40,673 nucleotides of DNA from an uncultured Bacteroidales bacterium (lineage in GTDB: Bacteria; Bacteroidota; Bacteroidia; Bacteroidales; Muribaculaceae). Location: contig CADADP010000019.1 in NCBI GenBank assembly GCA_902786725.1, forward strand, positions 1 through 40,673, given 5' to 3'. This document shows, piece by piece, positions 33,221-40,673 of this stretch; the first letter of the stretch is position 1; each line of letters opens with the position of its first letter. The position numbers and the translations under genes were made by a program. The notes under the pieces were generated by a model, which was not told the origin of the DNA, ran no database searches, and worked only from the letters and a program-made list of their open reading frames with translations.

Positions 33221-35137
33221 TTATTTCACTTCCTCATAGGGCACATCTTCGGCACTGTTGCCGCTGTTCTGCTGAGGTCCTTGCGCACCGCCTTGGAACC
33301 CCGACTCACTTCCGGGCTGAGGACCTTGCTGACCTCCGGCTTGGCCATACATCTCTTGTGATGCGGCGTGGAACACTGTCTCCAATTCCTTCATTGCCGC
33401 GTCTATAGCATTCACGTCCTGAGCCTTGTGAGCGTCCTTCAACTTGCCCAGTGCGGCCTCTATCGGTGCTTTCTTGTCGGCCGGCAACTTGTCGCCAAGC
33501 TCCTTCATGCTCTTCTCCGTCTGGAAAATCATAGCGTCGGCCTGATTTATCTTGTCGATGCGCTCCTTCTCCTTCGCGTCGGCGGCGGCATTGGCCTCGG
33601 CTTCATCCTTCATTCGCTTAATCTCCGCGTCGCTCAGACCGCTCGAAGCCTCTATCCTGATGCTCTGCTCCTTGCCTGTGGCTTTATCCTTAGCGCTCAC
33701 GTTCATTATTCCGTTTGCATCCACCTCAAAGGTTACCTCTATCTGTGGCACGCCACGCGGTGCGGGGGCTATTCCATCCAAGTGGAACTTGCCCAGCGTC
33801 TTGTCATCCTTCGCCATCGGGCGCTCGCCTTGCAACACGTGTATTTCCACCTCTTGTTGGTTGTCGGCAGCGGTCGAGAACACTTGGGCCTTACGAGTAG
33901 GTATGGTCGTGTTGGCGTCTATCAACTTTGTCATCACTCCACCTAGGGTCTCAATGCCCACACTCAGCGGAACCACGTCAAGCAGAAGCACGTCTTTCAC
34001 ATCACCACTCAGCACACCGCCCTGAATTGCGGCTCCCACGGCAACCACCTCGTCGGGGTTAACGCCCTTCGACGGGGCCTTGCCAAAGAACTTCTGAACC
34101 ACTTCCTGAACCGCCGGTATTCGGGTTGAGCCTCCCACAAGTATCACCTCATTAATATCGTTCGTCGTCAAGCCTGCATCTCTCAGTGCCTGCTCGCATG
34201 GCTTAATCGTGGATTGAATCAGGTCATCGCACAACTTCTCAAACTGTGCGCGGCTCAGTGTCTTCACCAAGTGCTTCGGTATTCCGTTCACCGGCATGAT
34301 ATACGGCAGGTTAATCTCAGTCGTTGTCGAACTCGACAATTCTATCTTAGCCTTCTCTGCCGCCTCTTTCAAGCGTTGCAGCGCCATCGGGTCCTGACGC
34401 AGGTCAATGCCTTCCTCCTTCTGGAACTCATCAGCCAGCCAGTTGATGATTCGCTGGTCAAAGTCATCACCGCCCAGGTGCGTGTCACCATTGGTCGATT
34501 TCACCTCAAACACACCGTCGCCCAAGTTCAGAATCGAAATATCAAATGTTCCTCCGCCCAGGTCAAACACAGCTATATTCTTATCCTCTGCGCCCTTGTC
34601 CAGACCGTAAGCCAATGCCGCTGCCGTAGGCTCGTTTACGATTCGCTGAACATTCAAGCCCGCAATCTCGCCGGCCTCTTTAGTGGCCTTACGCTGAGAG
34701 TCATTAAAGTATGCCGGAACAGTAATCACAGCATCAGTCACACTCTGACCCAGATAATCCTCAGCGGTCTTTTTCATCTTCTGCAGTATCATTGCCGAAA
34801 TCTCTTGCGGTGTGTACTCACGACCGTCAATCTCCACTCGTGGCTGATTGTTGCCGTTATTCACCACCTTGTAGGGAACTCGAGACACCTCATTCGTTAC
34901 CTGATCAAAGCTCTCGCCCATAAACCTCTTTATTGAATACACCGTGCGAGTCGGATTCGTGATCGCCTGACGCTTTGCAGGATCACCCACCTTACGCTCG
35001 CCGCCATCAATAAACGCTACTATCGAAGGGGTCGTGTTACGCCCTTCACTATTGGGAATCACCACAGGATTGTTGCCCTCCAGTACCGAAACGCACGAAT
35101 TCGTGGTTCCCAAATCAATTCCTATAATCTTTGCCAT
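33221..35137 (-). CDS. dnaK: Molecular chaperone DnaK (Hsp70)
   Basis: An ATP-dependent chaperone, 638 aa, full length. The start [18 protein letters not shown] is the phosphate-1 motif. Further Hsp70 signatures are [31 protein letters not shown] and [13 protein letters not shown]. The interdomain linker [11 protein letters not shown] and the substrate-binding domain are intact. The tail is Gly/Gln-rich and ends EDVPYEEVK, as in typical bacterial DnaK. It is monocistronic: no grpE or dnaJ is adjacent. No TAnnTTTG promoter is seen upstream; instead a perfect sigma-54-type promoter lies at 35251-35267. Confidence 0.98.
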   Translation of the reverse strand: MAKIIGIDLGTTNSCVSVLEGNNPVVIPNSEGRNTTPSIVAFIDGGERKVGDPAKRQAITNPTRTVYSIKRFMGESFDQVTNEVSRVPYKVVNNGNNQPRVEIDGREYTPQEISAMILQKMKKTAEDYLGQSVTDAVITVPAYFNDSQRKATKEAGEIAGLNVQRIVNEPTAAALAYGLDKGAEDKNIAVFDLGGGTFDISILNLGDGVFEVKSTNGDTHLGGDDFDQRIINWLADEFQKEEGIDLRQDPMALQRLKEAAEKAKIELSSSTTTEINLPYIMPVNGIPKHLVKTLSRAQFEKLCDDLIQSTIKPCEQALRDAGLTTNDINEVILVGGSTRIPAVQEVVQKFFGKAPSKGVNPDEVVAVGAAIQGGVLSGDVKDVLLLDVVPLSVGIETLGGVMTKLIDANTTIPTRKAQVFSTAADNQQEVEIHVLQGERPMAKDDKTLGKFHLDGIAPAPRGVPQIEVTFEVDANGIMNVSAKDKATGKEQSIRIEASSGLSDAEIKRMKDEAEANAAADAKEKERIDKINQADAMIFQTEKSMKELGDKLPADKKAPIEAALGKLKDAHKAQDVNAIDAAMKELETVFHAASQEMYGQAGGQQGPQPGSESGFQGGAQGPQQNSGNSAEDVPYEEVK

Positions 35138-35250
35138 AATATAAATGTTTTAAATTATTATTCGTTTATACTTTAGTTTCAATTGTCTCATCACTTGCGG
35201 TTCATCGGCCATTCCAACTCGCCCCACTCATCACGAGACACTAACTTATT

Positions 35251-35267
35251 TGCAAATTCCGTGCCAA
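35251..35267 (-). promoter_or_regulatory. Sigma-54 (RpoN) -24/-12 promoter of dnaK
   Basis: The minus strand reads TTGGCACGGAATTTGCA, matching TTGGCACG-N4-TTGCW at every fixed position with GG and GC 10 bases apart. It points to dnaK, with the GC element about 114 bases before the ATG, giving a leader of about 100 bases. No CAAAnnTA (reverse of TAnnTTTG) occurs between it and dnaK. Confidence 0.8.
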
Positions 35268-35283
35268 CCCTTTTTACCCCATT

Positions 35284-35327
35284 CTGTCACTGACATCCTG
35301 TCACCCCCCCCCCACATCACCTGTCAC
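35284..35327. promoter_or_regulatory. TGTCAC repeat cluster with C10 tract, candidate activator site for dnaK
   Basis: CTGTCAC occurs at 35284-35290, 35298-35304 and 35321-35327. The first copy forms the palindrome TGTCA-C-TGACA (35285-35295). A run of ten C spans 35304-35313. The cluster begins 17 bases upstream of the sigma-54-type -24 element, a possible site for an enhancer-binding protein, though closer than is usual. Confidence 0.35.
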
Positions 35328-35588
35328 CCACACAAGGCACGCGGAGCGGAAAATATTGTACATTATGATATATAAAAAGCACGCGGCTCCCAGTAGGGAA
35401 CCCCAGGCTGGGTAATGTCAACACCTCAATTTCAGTGGATGTCTAAAATCGCTTGTGCATCATTGAAAAGCCTGAATACTTCTAATTTCAGGACTTTGAC
35501 CCATTTTGATTAAACTGTTTTTCACATTTATCTGCAAATTTTTCACAAAGTTTTTACTTCTCACATCCTCAAAATGCCTAATTATTTG

Positions 35589-35596
35589 TAACTTTG
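35589..35596 (+). promoter_or_regulatory. -7 element of the methylmalonyl-CoA operon promoter
   Basis: TAACTTTG matches TAnnTTTG 64 bases before the mce start. No TTTG box is found 19-20 bases upstream. Confidence 0.55.
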
Positions 35597-35660
35597 TGCA
35601 TTATTTGACGCAAATAAATTTATTCAATACATTAAACGTTTAATTCATAATTAATTAGTT

Positions 35661-36080
35661 ATGCAAATTTCACACATCGAACACGTGGGTATAGCCGTCA
35701 CAAGTCTCGAAGAGGCTATCCCTTTCTACGAGAATCTACTCGGTTTCAAATGCTATGCTATCGAGGAAGTTGAAGACCAGCACGTAAAAACCGCCTTCTT
35801 CAAGGTCGGTGAAACCAAGATTGAACTTCTCGAGGCCACAAGCCCTGAAAGTGCTATCGCTAAGTTTATCGAGAAAAATGGCGGTCGTGGCGGCATTCAG
35901 CACATCGCTTTCTGCGTCGAAGACGGCGTTGCCGCCGCTCTCGCCGAAGTTCAGGAAAAAGGTGGACGTGTACTCGACCAGCAACCGCGTCGTGGCGCCG
36001 AAGGCCTCAATATCGCCTTCCTGCACCCCAAGACCTCTGCTGGTGCCCTGGTTGAACTCTGTGAGCACCCGCAGAAATAA
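35661..36080 (+). CDS. mce: Methylmalonyl-CoA epimerase
   Basis: Interconverts (R)- and (S)-methylmalonyl-CoA between methylmalonyl-CoA mutase and the decarboxylase or carboxylase; 139 aa, VOC/glyoxalase fold. Two beta-alpha-beta-beta-beta modules begin at [23 protein letters not shown] and [19 protein letters not shown]. Metal ligands of the family are seen as His in IEHVG, His in IQHIAF and Glu in LVELCEHP. It leads the decarboxylase operon and is 38 bases from mmdA. Confidence 0.94.
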   Translation: MQISHIEHVGIAVTSLEEAIPFYENLLGFKCYAIEEVEDQHVKTAFFKVGETKIELLEATSPESAIAKFIEKNGGRGGIQHIAFCVEDGVAAALAEVQEKGGRVLDQQPRRGAEGLNIAFLHPKTSAGALVELCEHPQK

Positions 36081-36118
36081 TTGCCACATTTAATTTTTTT
36101 TACAAGATTTCTACACAA

Positions 36119-37732
36119 ATGAGTAAGCAATTAGCTAAAATACAAGAGCTCATCGACAAGAGAGCTAACGCTCGGCTCGGAGGTGGTGAAAAAGCCATCC
36201 AGAAACAGCACGAGAAAGGTAAATACACAGCTCGCGAGAGAATCAACATGCTACTCGACGAGGGCAGTTTTGAAGAACTCGACATGTTCGTGCAACACCG
36301 TTGCACCAACTTCGGGCAAGAAAAGAAAACATTCGACGGCGACGGAGTTGTAACTGGCTACGGAACTGTTGCCGGGCGTCTCGTTTATGTTTTTGCGCAA
36401 GATTCCACCGTCTTCGGCGGATCGCTTTCCGAGACTATGGCTCTCAAGATCTGCAAGGTTATGGACCTCGCCATGAAGCAGGGTGCACCGGTTGTTGGTC
36501 TTAACGACTCAGGCGGCGCACGCATCCAGGAAGGCATCAACGCTCTCGGCGGATATGCCGAGATTTTCCAGCGCAACATCAACGCATCCGGCGTGATTCC
36601 GCAAATCTCTGCTATCCTCGGACCTTGCGCCGGTGGCGCTGTGTACTCACCGGCACTCACCGACTTCACCATCATGGCCAAGGGCATATCGTTCATGTTC
36701 CTCACAGGCCCCAAAGTGGTTAAGACTGTCACCGGCGAAGACGTTTCGCAAGAGCAACTCGGTGGCGCCACAGTGCACGCATCCAAGTCTGGTGTCGCAC
36801 ATTTCGCCAGCGAGACCGAGGAAGAGGCCATCACCACCATCAAGCAGCTCCTCAGCTACATGCCTTCTAACAACATGGAAGAAGCTCCTCGATGCCAGTG
36901 TGATGACCCAATCGACCGTACCGAGGATATGCTCAACGAAATTATACCCGAAAGCGCCAACGACCCCTACGACATGTACAAGGTCATCGGTGCCGTCGTA
37001 GATAATGGCGAATTCCTCGAGGTACAGAAAGATTATGCTAAAAACATCATCGTGGGCTTCGCTCGCTTCAACGGACAAGCCGTGGGCGTCGTGGCTAACC
37101 AGCCTCAGTACATGGCCGGTGTGCTCGATTGCAACGCATCTCGCAAGGGCGGACGCTTCGTGCGCTTCTGCGACGCATTCAATATCCCACTGGTTACACT
37201 CGTTGATGTGCCTGGATTCCTCCCGGGTACCGGACAAGAGTACAACGCCGTTATCCTCAATGGTGCTAAACTACTCTACGCCTATGGCGAGGCTACCGTG
37301 CCCAAGGTCACCGTCACTTTGCGCAAGAGCTACGGCGGCAGCCACATCGTGATGAGCTGCAAGCAACTGAGGGGCGACATGAACTACGCTTGGCCATCAG
37401 CCGAAATCGCCGTGATGGGAGCAGCAGGAGCGGCCGAAATACTCTATGCCAAAGAAGCTAAAGCCGCTAAGACTGCTGCTGCCGAGGCCAAGGAAGCCGG
37501 CGACGAAGACAAAGCCAAGCAGATTATGGCAGACCACAAGAAATTCATCGAGGAAAAAGTTGAGGAATACAACAATCTCTTCTGCACCCCGTTCAACGCT
37601 GCCAAGTATGGCTACATCGACGACGTCATCGAGCCGCGCAACACTCGCTTCCGCATAATCCGCGCCCTCGAGCAACTGCGCACCAAGAAACTTACTAACC
37701 CTGCCAAGAAACATGGCAACATTCCTCTTTAA
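36119..37732 (+). CDS. mmdA: Methylmalonyl-CoA decarboxylase alpha subunit / acyl-CoA carboxyltransferase
   Basis: The 537-aa carboxyltransferase moves CO2 from (S)-methylmalonyl-CoA to biotin, yielding propionyl-CoA. Crotonase-like N- and C-domains are present: [40 protein letters not shown] and [18 protein letters not shown] in the N-half, and [13 protein letters not shown] plus [19 protein letters not shown] in the C-half. The same fold serves propionyl-CoA carboxylase, but the linked gamma, biotin carrier and membrane beta genes support the decarboxylase assignment. A Lys/Ala/Glu-rich helix occurs near residues 440-480. The next gene's start falls 14 bases after its stop. Confidence 0.93.
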   Translation: MSKQLAKIQELIDKRANARLGGGEKAIQKQHEKGKYTARERINMLLDEGSFEELDMFVQHRCTNFGQEKKTFDGDGVVTGYGTVAGRLVYVFAQDSTVFGGSLSETMALKICKVMDLAMKQGAPVVGLNDSGGARIQEGINALGGYAEIFQRNINASGVIPQISAILGPCAGGAVYSPALTDFTIMAKGISFMFLTGPKVVKTVTGEDVSQEQLGGATVHASKSGVAHFASETEEEAITTIKQLLSYMPSNNMEEAPRCQCDDPIDRTEDMLNEIIPESANDPYDMYKVIGAVVDNGEFLEVQKDYAKNIIVGFARFNGQAVGVVANQPQYMAGVLDCNASRKGGRFVRFCDAFNIPLVTLVDVPGFLPGTGQEYNAVILNGAKLLYAYGEATVPKVTVTLRKSYGGSHIVMSCKQLRGDMNYAWPSAEIAVMGAAGAAEILYAKEAKAAKTAAAEAKEAGDEDKAKQIMADHKKFIEEKVEEYNNLFCTPFNAAKYGYIDDVIEPRNTRFRIIRALEQLRTKKLTNPAKKHGNIPL

Positions 37733-37745
37733 CACTCGGCTCACG

Positions 37746-38741
37746 ATGAACAGAAAAGGAATAATAATCACAATTTTTGTCGCTGTCTTCACACTCTCTT
37801 CATTCGCTCAAGGACGCAAAGATTTGCGCTTCAACGAAGTCATGACTCAGAACGACAGCAATCTGGTTGACCAGTACGGACAGCACCAGCCATGGTTCGA
37901 GATTTTCAATCCCACCTATGGCACTGTCGGTATGGAGCAGATGTTCATTGCTAACCGACGTATCGACCTCTCAAACATCGGTGATCAGAAGCCGAAGGAC
38001 TTCCTTAACGACTTCGCTGTTAAGCACCCCGATGTCTGCTACGAGATACCACGCGGTGACAAGGATACAAAAGTAGCTCCCCGTTCACACGTGGTCTTCT
38101 TTGCCGACGGTAACACCGCCGCTGGCTCTTTGCACATCTCTTTCAAGTTGCAGGCCGGCAGAGAAGACTCTTTGTTCCTATATGATGTGAATGGTGATTT
38201 GGTCGATGTTCTCGCAGTTCCGGCCAACCTGCCGGCCAACTGCACCTACGCCCTTATCGAAGACGGTATCAGCTGCCTCTCTAACGGCAATTTCGCACCC
38301 AAATTCTGGACCGTGCGAAATGGTGCCAACGATGATTCGGCGATTACACCGGGCAAGTTCAATAAGCGAGTTGTCAACGAAAACATAGAAAAGTTCCACA
38401 AGCACGATAGCACCGGTGGCATTATCACCGTCACCGCAATGGGAATCGTATTCTCGGCTCTGCTATTGCTCTTCATTCTCTTCTATCTTTTCGGACTCGC
38501 TAACAAGGCAACCCAAAAAGAGACTAATGAGATGCCGGCCGCACTTGCCGACATACCTGCAACTGATGCCAAACCTGCCGGAGACCAACCCGACGAGGCT
38601 ATCGCGGCCATTTGCTTGGCTCTCTATCAGCACCTCAACGCCCACGACTCCGAGAGTGGAATACTCACGTTCAATCGCGACGACCAAACCGCTTGGAGCT
38701 CCAAGGCCAATCTCATGCGCCAGTTGCCGATAAGAAAATAA
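37746..38741 (+). CDS. oadG: Lamin-tail domain / OadG (decarboxylase gamma subunit) fusion
   Basis: The product is 331 aa. I start at ATG 37746 rather than 37713 because it places a signal peptide (MNRKGIIITIFVAVFTLSSFAQG) at the N-terminus and avoids overlap with mmdA. Residues about 25-210 look like a lamin-tail (LTD) beta-sandwich: LRFNEVMTQND, PWFEIFNP, RRIDLSNIGD and DSLFLYDVNGDLVDVL. A single membrane helix spans about 226-252. After it comes the OadG-like cytoplasmic tail, ending DDQTAWSSKANLMRQLP, which in gamma subunits helps assemble the complex. Ordinary gamma subunits are only about 80-120 aa, so the periplasmic LTD part is an extra module of unknown use. Confidence 0.85.
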   Translation: MNRKGIIITIFVAVFTLSSFAQGRKDLRFNEVMTQNDSNLVDQYGQHQPWFEIFNPTYGTVGMEQMFIANRRIDLSNIGDQKPKDFLNDFAVKHPDVCYEIPRGDKDTKVAPRSHVVFFADGNTAAGSLHISFKLQAGREDSLFLYDVNGDLVDVLAVPANLPANCTYALIEDGISCLSNGNFAPKFWTVRNGANDDSAITPGKFNKRVVNENIEKFHKHDSTGGIITVTAMGIVFSALLLLFILFYLFGLANKATQKETNEMPAALADIPATDAKPAGDQPDEAIAAICLALYQHLNAHDSESGILTFNRDDQTAWSSKANLMRQLPIRK

Positions 38742-38776
38742 CTATCGATTAAATCATTCATAATTAGTAACTCATC

Positions 38777-39205
38777 ATGAAAGAATACAAATATAAGATT
38801 AACGGCAACGACTACAATGTTGCCATTGGCGATATCAACGACAACATCGCGCACATTCAAGTTAATGGCGTTGACTACAACGTTGAACTCGAGCAACAAG
38901 TCAAGACCGAGCCGGTTGTCAAGCGTGTCGCCGTCTCTGAGTCGGCTCCCGCGCCCAAGCCGGCCGCCAAGCCCGCTGCTTCTGCCGCCGGAGGATTCGT
39001 CATCGCTTCACCTCTGCCAGGCGTCATTAAAGACATCTTCGTTAAGGAAGGTCAAGCTGTTAAGGCAAGCGATGTGGTCTGCATTCTCGAAGCAATGAAA
39101 ATGGGCAACGAGATTCACGCCGGTAAAGATGGTGTGGTTAAGTCTATCAACGTTTCAAGCGAAGAGTCGGTGCTCGAGGGCACCACTATTATGGTAATTG
39201 AATAA
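38777..39205 (+). CDS. mmdC: Biotin carboxyl carrier subunit of the decarboxylase
   Basis: The 142-aa carrier shuttles CO2 between the alpha and beta subunits. The biotinyl domain covers about residues 73-142, with the biotinylated lysine K108 in EAMKMGNE. A flexible Pro/Ala linker (about 55-72, APAPKPAAKPAASAAGG) precedes it. The N-terminal ~45 residues (YKYKINGNDYNVAIGDI, repeated in part as VNGVDYNVELE) are typical of this subunit in anaerobes. It is followed by the beta subunit gene after 6 bases. Confidence 0.95.
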   Translation: MKEYKYKINGNDYNVAIGDINDNIAHIQVNGVDYNVELEQQVKTEPVVKRVAVSESAPAPKPAAKPAASAAGGFVIASPLPGVIKDIFVKEGQAVKASDVVCILEAMKMGNEIHAGKDGVVKSINVSSEESVLEGTTIMVIE

Positions 39206-39211
39206 CGCGCT

Positions 39212-40366
39212 ATGGTACTACTCGAAAGCTTTCTGTCAAGCAACCTGATGCAATTCTGGAATTTCACCGGGTTCGCTAATTGTCAGTGGGGCAACATCAT
39301 CATGCTCTGCGTGGGACTGTTCTTCATTTACCTGGCAATCAAGCACGATTTTGAGCCAATGCTACTGGTGCCCATCGGATTCGGTATCCTTATCGGTAAC
39401 ATCCCGTTCCAGCCGGGTAACGAAATCGGCATCTATGAGGAAGGCTCCGTCCTTAATATCCTCTATCAGGGTGTAAGACAAGGATGGTATCCACCTCTGA
39501 TTTTTCTCGGAATTGGCGCCATGACCGACTTCTCTGCCCTTTTGGCTAATCCCAAGCTAATGCTCGTGGGGGCAGCCGCTCAGTTTGGTATCTTTGGCGC
39601 TTACATGCTGGCTCTGGCTCTCGGATTCATGCCCGACCAGGCCGGCGCCATCGCCATCATTGGTGGAGCCGATGGTCCCACGGCTATTTTCCTTTCCGGA
39701 AAATTAGCGCCTAACCTCATGGGGGCCATCGCAGTTTGCGCTTATTCCTATATGGCTCTGGTCCCCGTTATTCAGCCGCCGGTCATGCGATTGCTCACCA
39801 CTAAAAAGGAGCGTCTCATTCGCATGAAACCCGCACGCAAAGTTTCGCAGAACGAGAAAATTTTGTTCCCCATTTTCGGACTCATTCTCACATGCTTCTT
39901 TGTCCCGTCCGGACTTCCTCTGCTGGGCATGCTGTTCTTCGGAAACCTCCTGCGCGAGAGCGGCGTAACGACACGTTTGGCCAAGACTGCAAGTAACGCC
40001 ATGACCGATATCGTCACCATCATCCTCGGCATGACTGTGGGTGCTTCCACACAAGCATCGGAATTCCTCACTAAGGAGACTATCTTCATCTTCTTCCTCG
40101 GGTTCTGTGCGTTCGTGGTTGCCACCATGTCTGGCGTGCTATTCGTGAAATTGTTCAATCTCATCCTGCCGGCCGGCAAGAAACTCAACCCGCTCATCGG
40201 CAACGCCGGTGTATCGGCCGTGCCTATGGCTGCACGCATCAGCAACGACCAGGGTTTCAAGTACGACCCCAGCAACTATCTGCTTATGCACGCCATGGGA
40301 CCGAATGTGGCTGGTGTTATCGGCTCGGCTGTAGCCGCCGGTGTGCTACTGGGATTCCTCGGATAA
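39212..40366 (+). CDS. oadB: Na+-translocating decarboxylase beta subunit
   Basis: The 384-aa integral membrane subunit decarboxylates carboxybiotin and pumps Na+ outward. About 9-10 hydrophobic segments are visible. The catalytic/Na+-binding segment GGADGPTAIF has the conserved Asp at D154, and the second conserved region is GNAGVSAVPMAARISNDQG near the C-terminus. With the alpha, gamma and biotin subunits it forms the methylmalonyl-CoA decarboxylase pump (also called MmdB), coupling succinate-to-propionate fermentation to a Na+ gradient. A strong terminator follows 23 bases after the stop. Confidence 0.95.
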   Translation: MVLLESFLSSNLMQFWNFTGFANCQWGNIIMLCVGLFFIYLAIKHDFEPMLLVPIGFGILIGNIPFQPGNEIGIYEEGSVLNILYQGVRQGWYPPLIFLGIGAMTDFSALLANPKLMLVGAAAQFGIFGAYMLALALGFMPDQAGAIAIIGGADGPTAIFLSGKLAPNLMGAIAVCAYSYMALVPVIQPPVMRLLTTKKERLIRMKPARKVSQNEKILFPIFGLILTCFFVPSGLPLLGMLFFGNLLRESGVTTRLAKTASNAMTDIVTIILGMTVGASTQASEFLTKETIFIFFLGFCAFVVATMSGVLFVKLFNLILPAGKKLNPLIGNAGVSAVPMAARISNDQGFKYDPSNYLLMHAMGPNVAGVIGSAVAAGVLLGFLG

Positions 40367-40389
40367 TCGGGATTAAATCCAATATCTCT

Positions 40390-40427
40390 AAAAACTCGCC
40401 GATACACGTGTTATTGGCGAGTTTTTT
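40390..40427 (+). terminator. Terminator of the methylmalonyl-CoA decarboxylase operon
   Basis: AAAAACTCGCC (40390-40400) pairs with GGCGAGTTTTT (40416-40426). The stem can extend inward through a G-U and three A-T pairs, and six T follow the GC part. Confidence 0.95.
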
Positions 40428-40462
40428 CTTCTCAAAATGGAGGCGTTTTCAATTATAATGGC

Positions 40463-40470
40463 TAACTTTG
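40463..40470 (+). promoter_or_regulatory. -7 element before the alpha-amylase-family gene
   Basis: TAACTTTG matches TAnnTTTG 25 bases before the start at 40496, between the preceding terminator and the gene. Confidence 0.55.
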
Positions 40471-40495
40471 TAACATATTTCGATACCCCACTTCT

Positions 40496-40673
40496 ATGAA
40501 GCCTATAATTTATCAACTCTTCCCGCGATGGTTCGCCAATTCAGTCTCTAACCCTGTCCCTAACGGCACCATTGAGCAGAATGGCTGCGGCAAGTTGGAA
40601 TTCATTACCACCTCAGCCCTCAAGTCCATTAAGCGTCTCGGGGCCACTCACGTGTGGTACACAGGTGTGATTG
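40496..40673 (+). CDS. Alpha-amylase family (GH13) protein, 5' end only
   Basis: The first 59 codons are in the window. They read MKPIIYQLFPRWF at the start, then FITTSALKSIKRLGATHVWYTGVI. This is the first beta-strand and helix of a GH13 barrel (IYQLFPR, then L..IK.LGATHVWYTGV). There is no signal peptide, so a cytoplasmic enzyme acting on glycogen or maltodextrin is likely. The catalytic residues lie beyond the edge. Confidence 0.8.
   Translation, partial: MKPIIYQLFPRWFANSVSNPVPNGTIEQNGCGKLEFITTSALKSIKRLGATHVWYTGVI

Larger units (their letters stand above)
35138..35660. other. Divergent dnaK/mce intergenic region
   Basis: At 523 bases this is the largest gene-free stretch of the window. 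It holds the dnaK sigma-54-type promoter (35251-35267), TGTCA repeats and a run of ten C (35284-35327), and the mce promoter box (35589-35596). Between 35335 and 35510 there is unexplained sequence with GCACGCGG twice (near 35337 and 35380), overlapping short hairpins around CCCAG/CTGGG (35390-35412), and CCTGAA/TTCAGG (35471-35476 and 35487-35492). I could not assign it to an RNA family or element. Confidence 0.55.

Noticed and set aside
1-40673. CRISPR arrays, tRNAs, rRNAs, insertion sequences, attachment sites, replication origin
   Set aside because: I looked through the intergenic regions and saw no regular repeat-spacer pattern, cloverleaf-like sequence with CCA-type end, transposase frame or DnaA-box cluster.

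Overview
The window reads as a chromosomal segment of an anaerobic, probably gut-living Bacteroidales bacterium. A Muribaculaceae-like genome is my best guess, but that is inference. The evidence is the gene content: DUF4293, GT3-type glycogen synthase with a matching glucan phosphorylase, a C10 protease with a dockerin-like tail, a methylmalonyl-CoA decarboxylase sodium pump, and the tig-clpP-clpX-recQ order. Promoters also fit, since many match the Bacteroidetes TTTG-N19/20-TAnnTTTG signature. I see no tRNA, rRNA, CRISPR array, insertion sequence or prophage.

Layout. 1-1102 (-): 3'-truncated secreted aromatic/glycine/serine-rich protein. 1498-9416 (-): proteostasis and repair block of a double-parvulin PPIase, RecQ, ClpX, ClpP and trigger factor. 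9733-10323 (-): ECF-type sigma factor. 10646-13054 (-): secreted C10 cysteine protease. 13137-14203 (-): four small envelope/stress proteins (two YtxH, one Holin-X-like, one unknown). 14416-17214 (+): UvrA. 17240-20187 (-): DUF4293 protein, NhaD antiporter and glycerate kinase. 20398-24672 (+): TPR protein and M3 peptidase. 24819-28657 (+): dCMP deaminase, S41 protease, 5-formyl-THF cyclo-ligase, hemerythrin/ScdA-like protein and LuxR-type regulator, with three 4-base overlaps. 28759-32979 (-): glycogen phosphorylase and GT3 glycogen synthase. 33221-35137 (-): DnaK. 35661-40366 (+): methylmalonyl-CoA epimerase and decarboxylase subunits (succinate-to-propionate branch, Na+ pumping). 40496-end (+): 5' end of an alpha-amylase-family gene.

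The most interesting signal is regulatory. Two perfect matches to the sigma-54 (RpoN) -24/-12 promoter, TTGGCACG-N4-TTGCA, lie in the correct orientation upstream of clpP (7810-7826) and dnaK (35251-35267). A third, near-perfect match lies upstream of trigger factor (9524-9540), and a weak one upstream of the YtxH operon (14261-14277). dnaK has no recognisable housekeeping promoter. This suggests that a general chaperone/protease response may be under sigma-54 and an unidentified enhancer-binding protein. TGTCA-type repeats upstream of dnaK and clpP are candidate activator sites.

Other points of interest: a lamin-tail domain fused to the decarboxylase gamma subunit, a hemerythrin-like protein with degraded metal ligands paired with a LuxR regulator lacking a phospho-acceptor, a ClpX with VGY in place of the IGF loop, and a UvrA with half of its first zinc motif missing.
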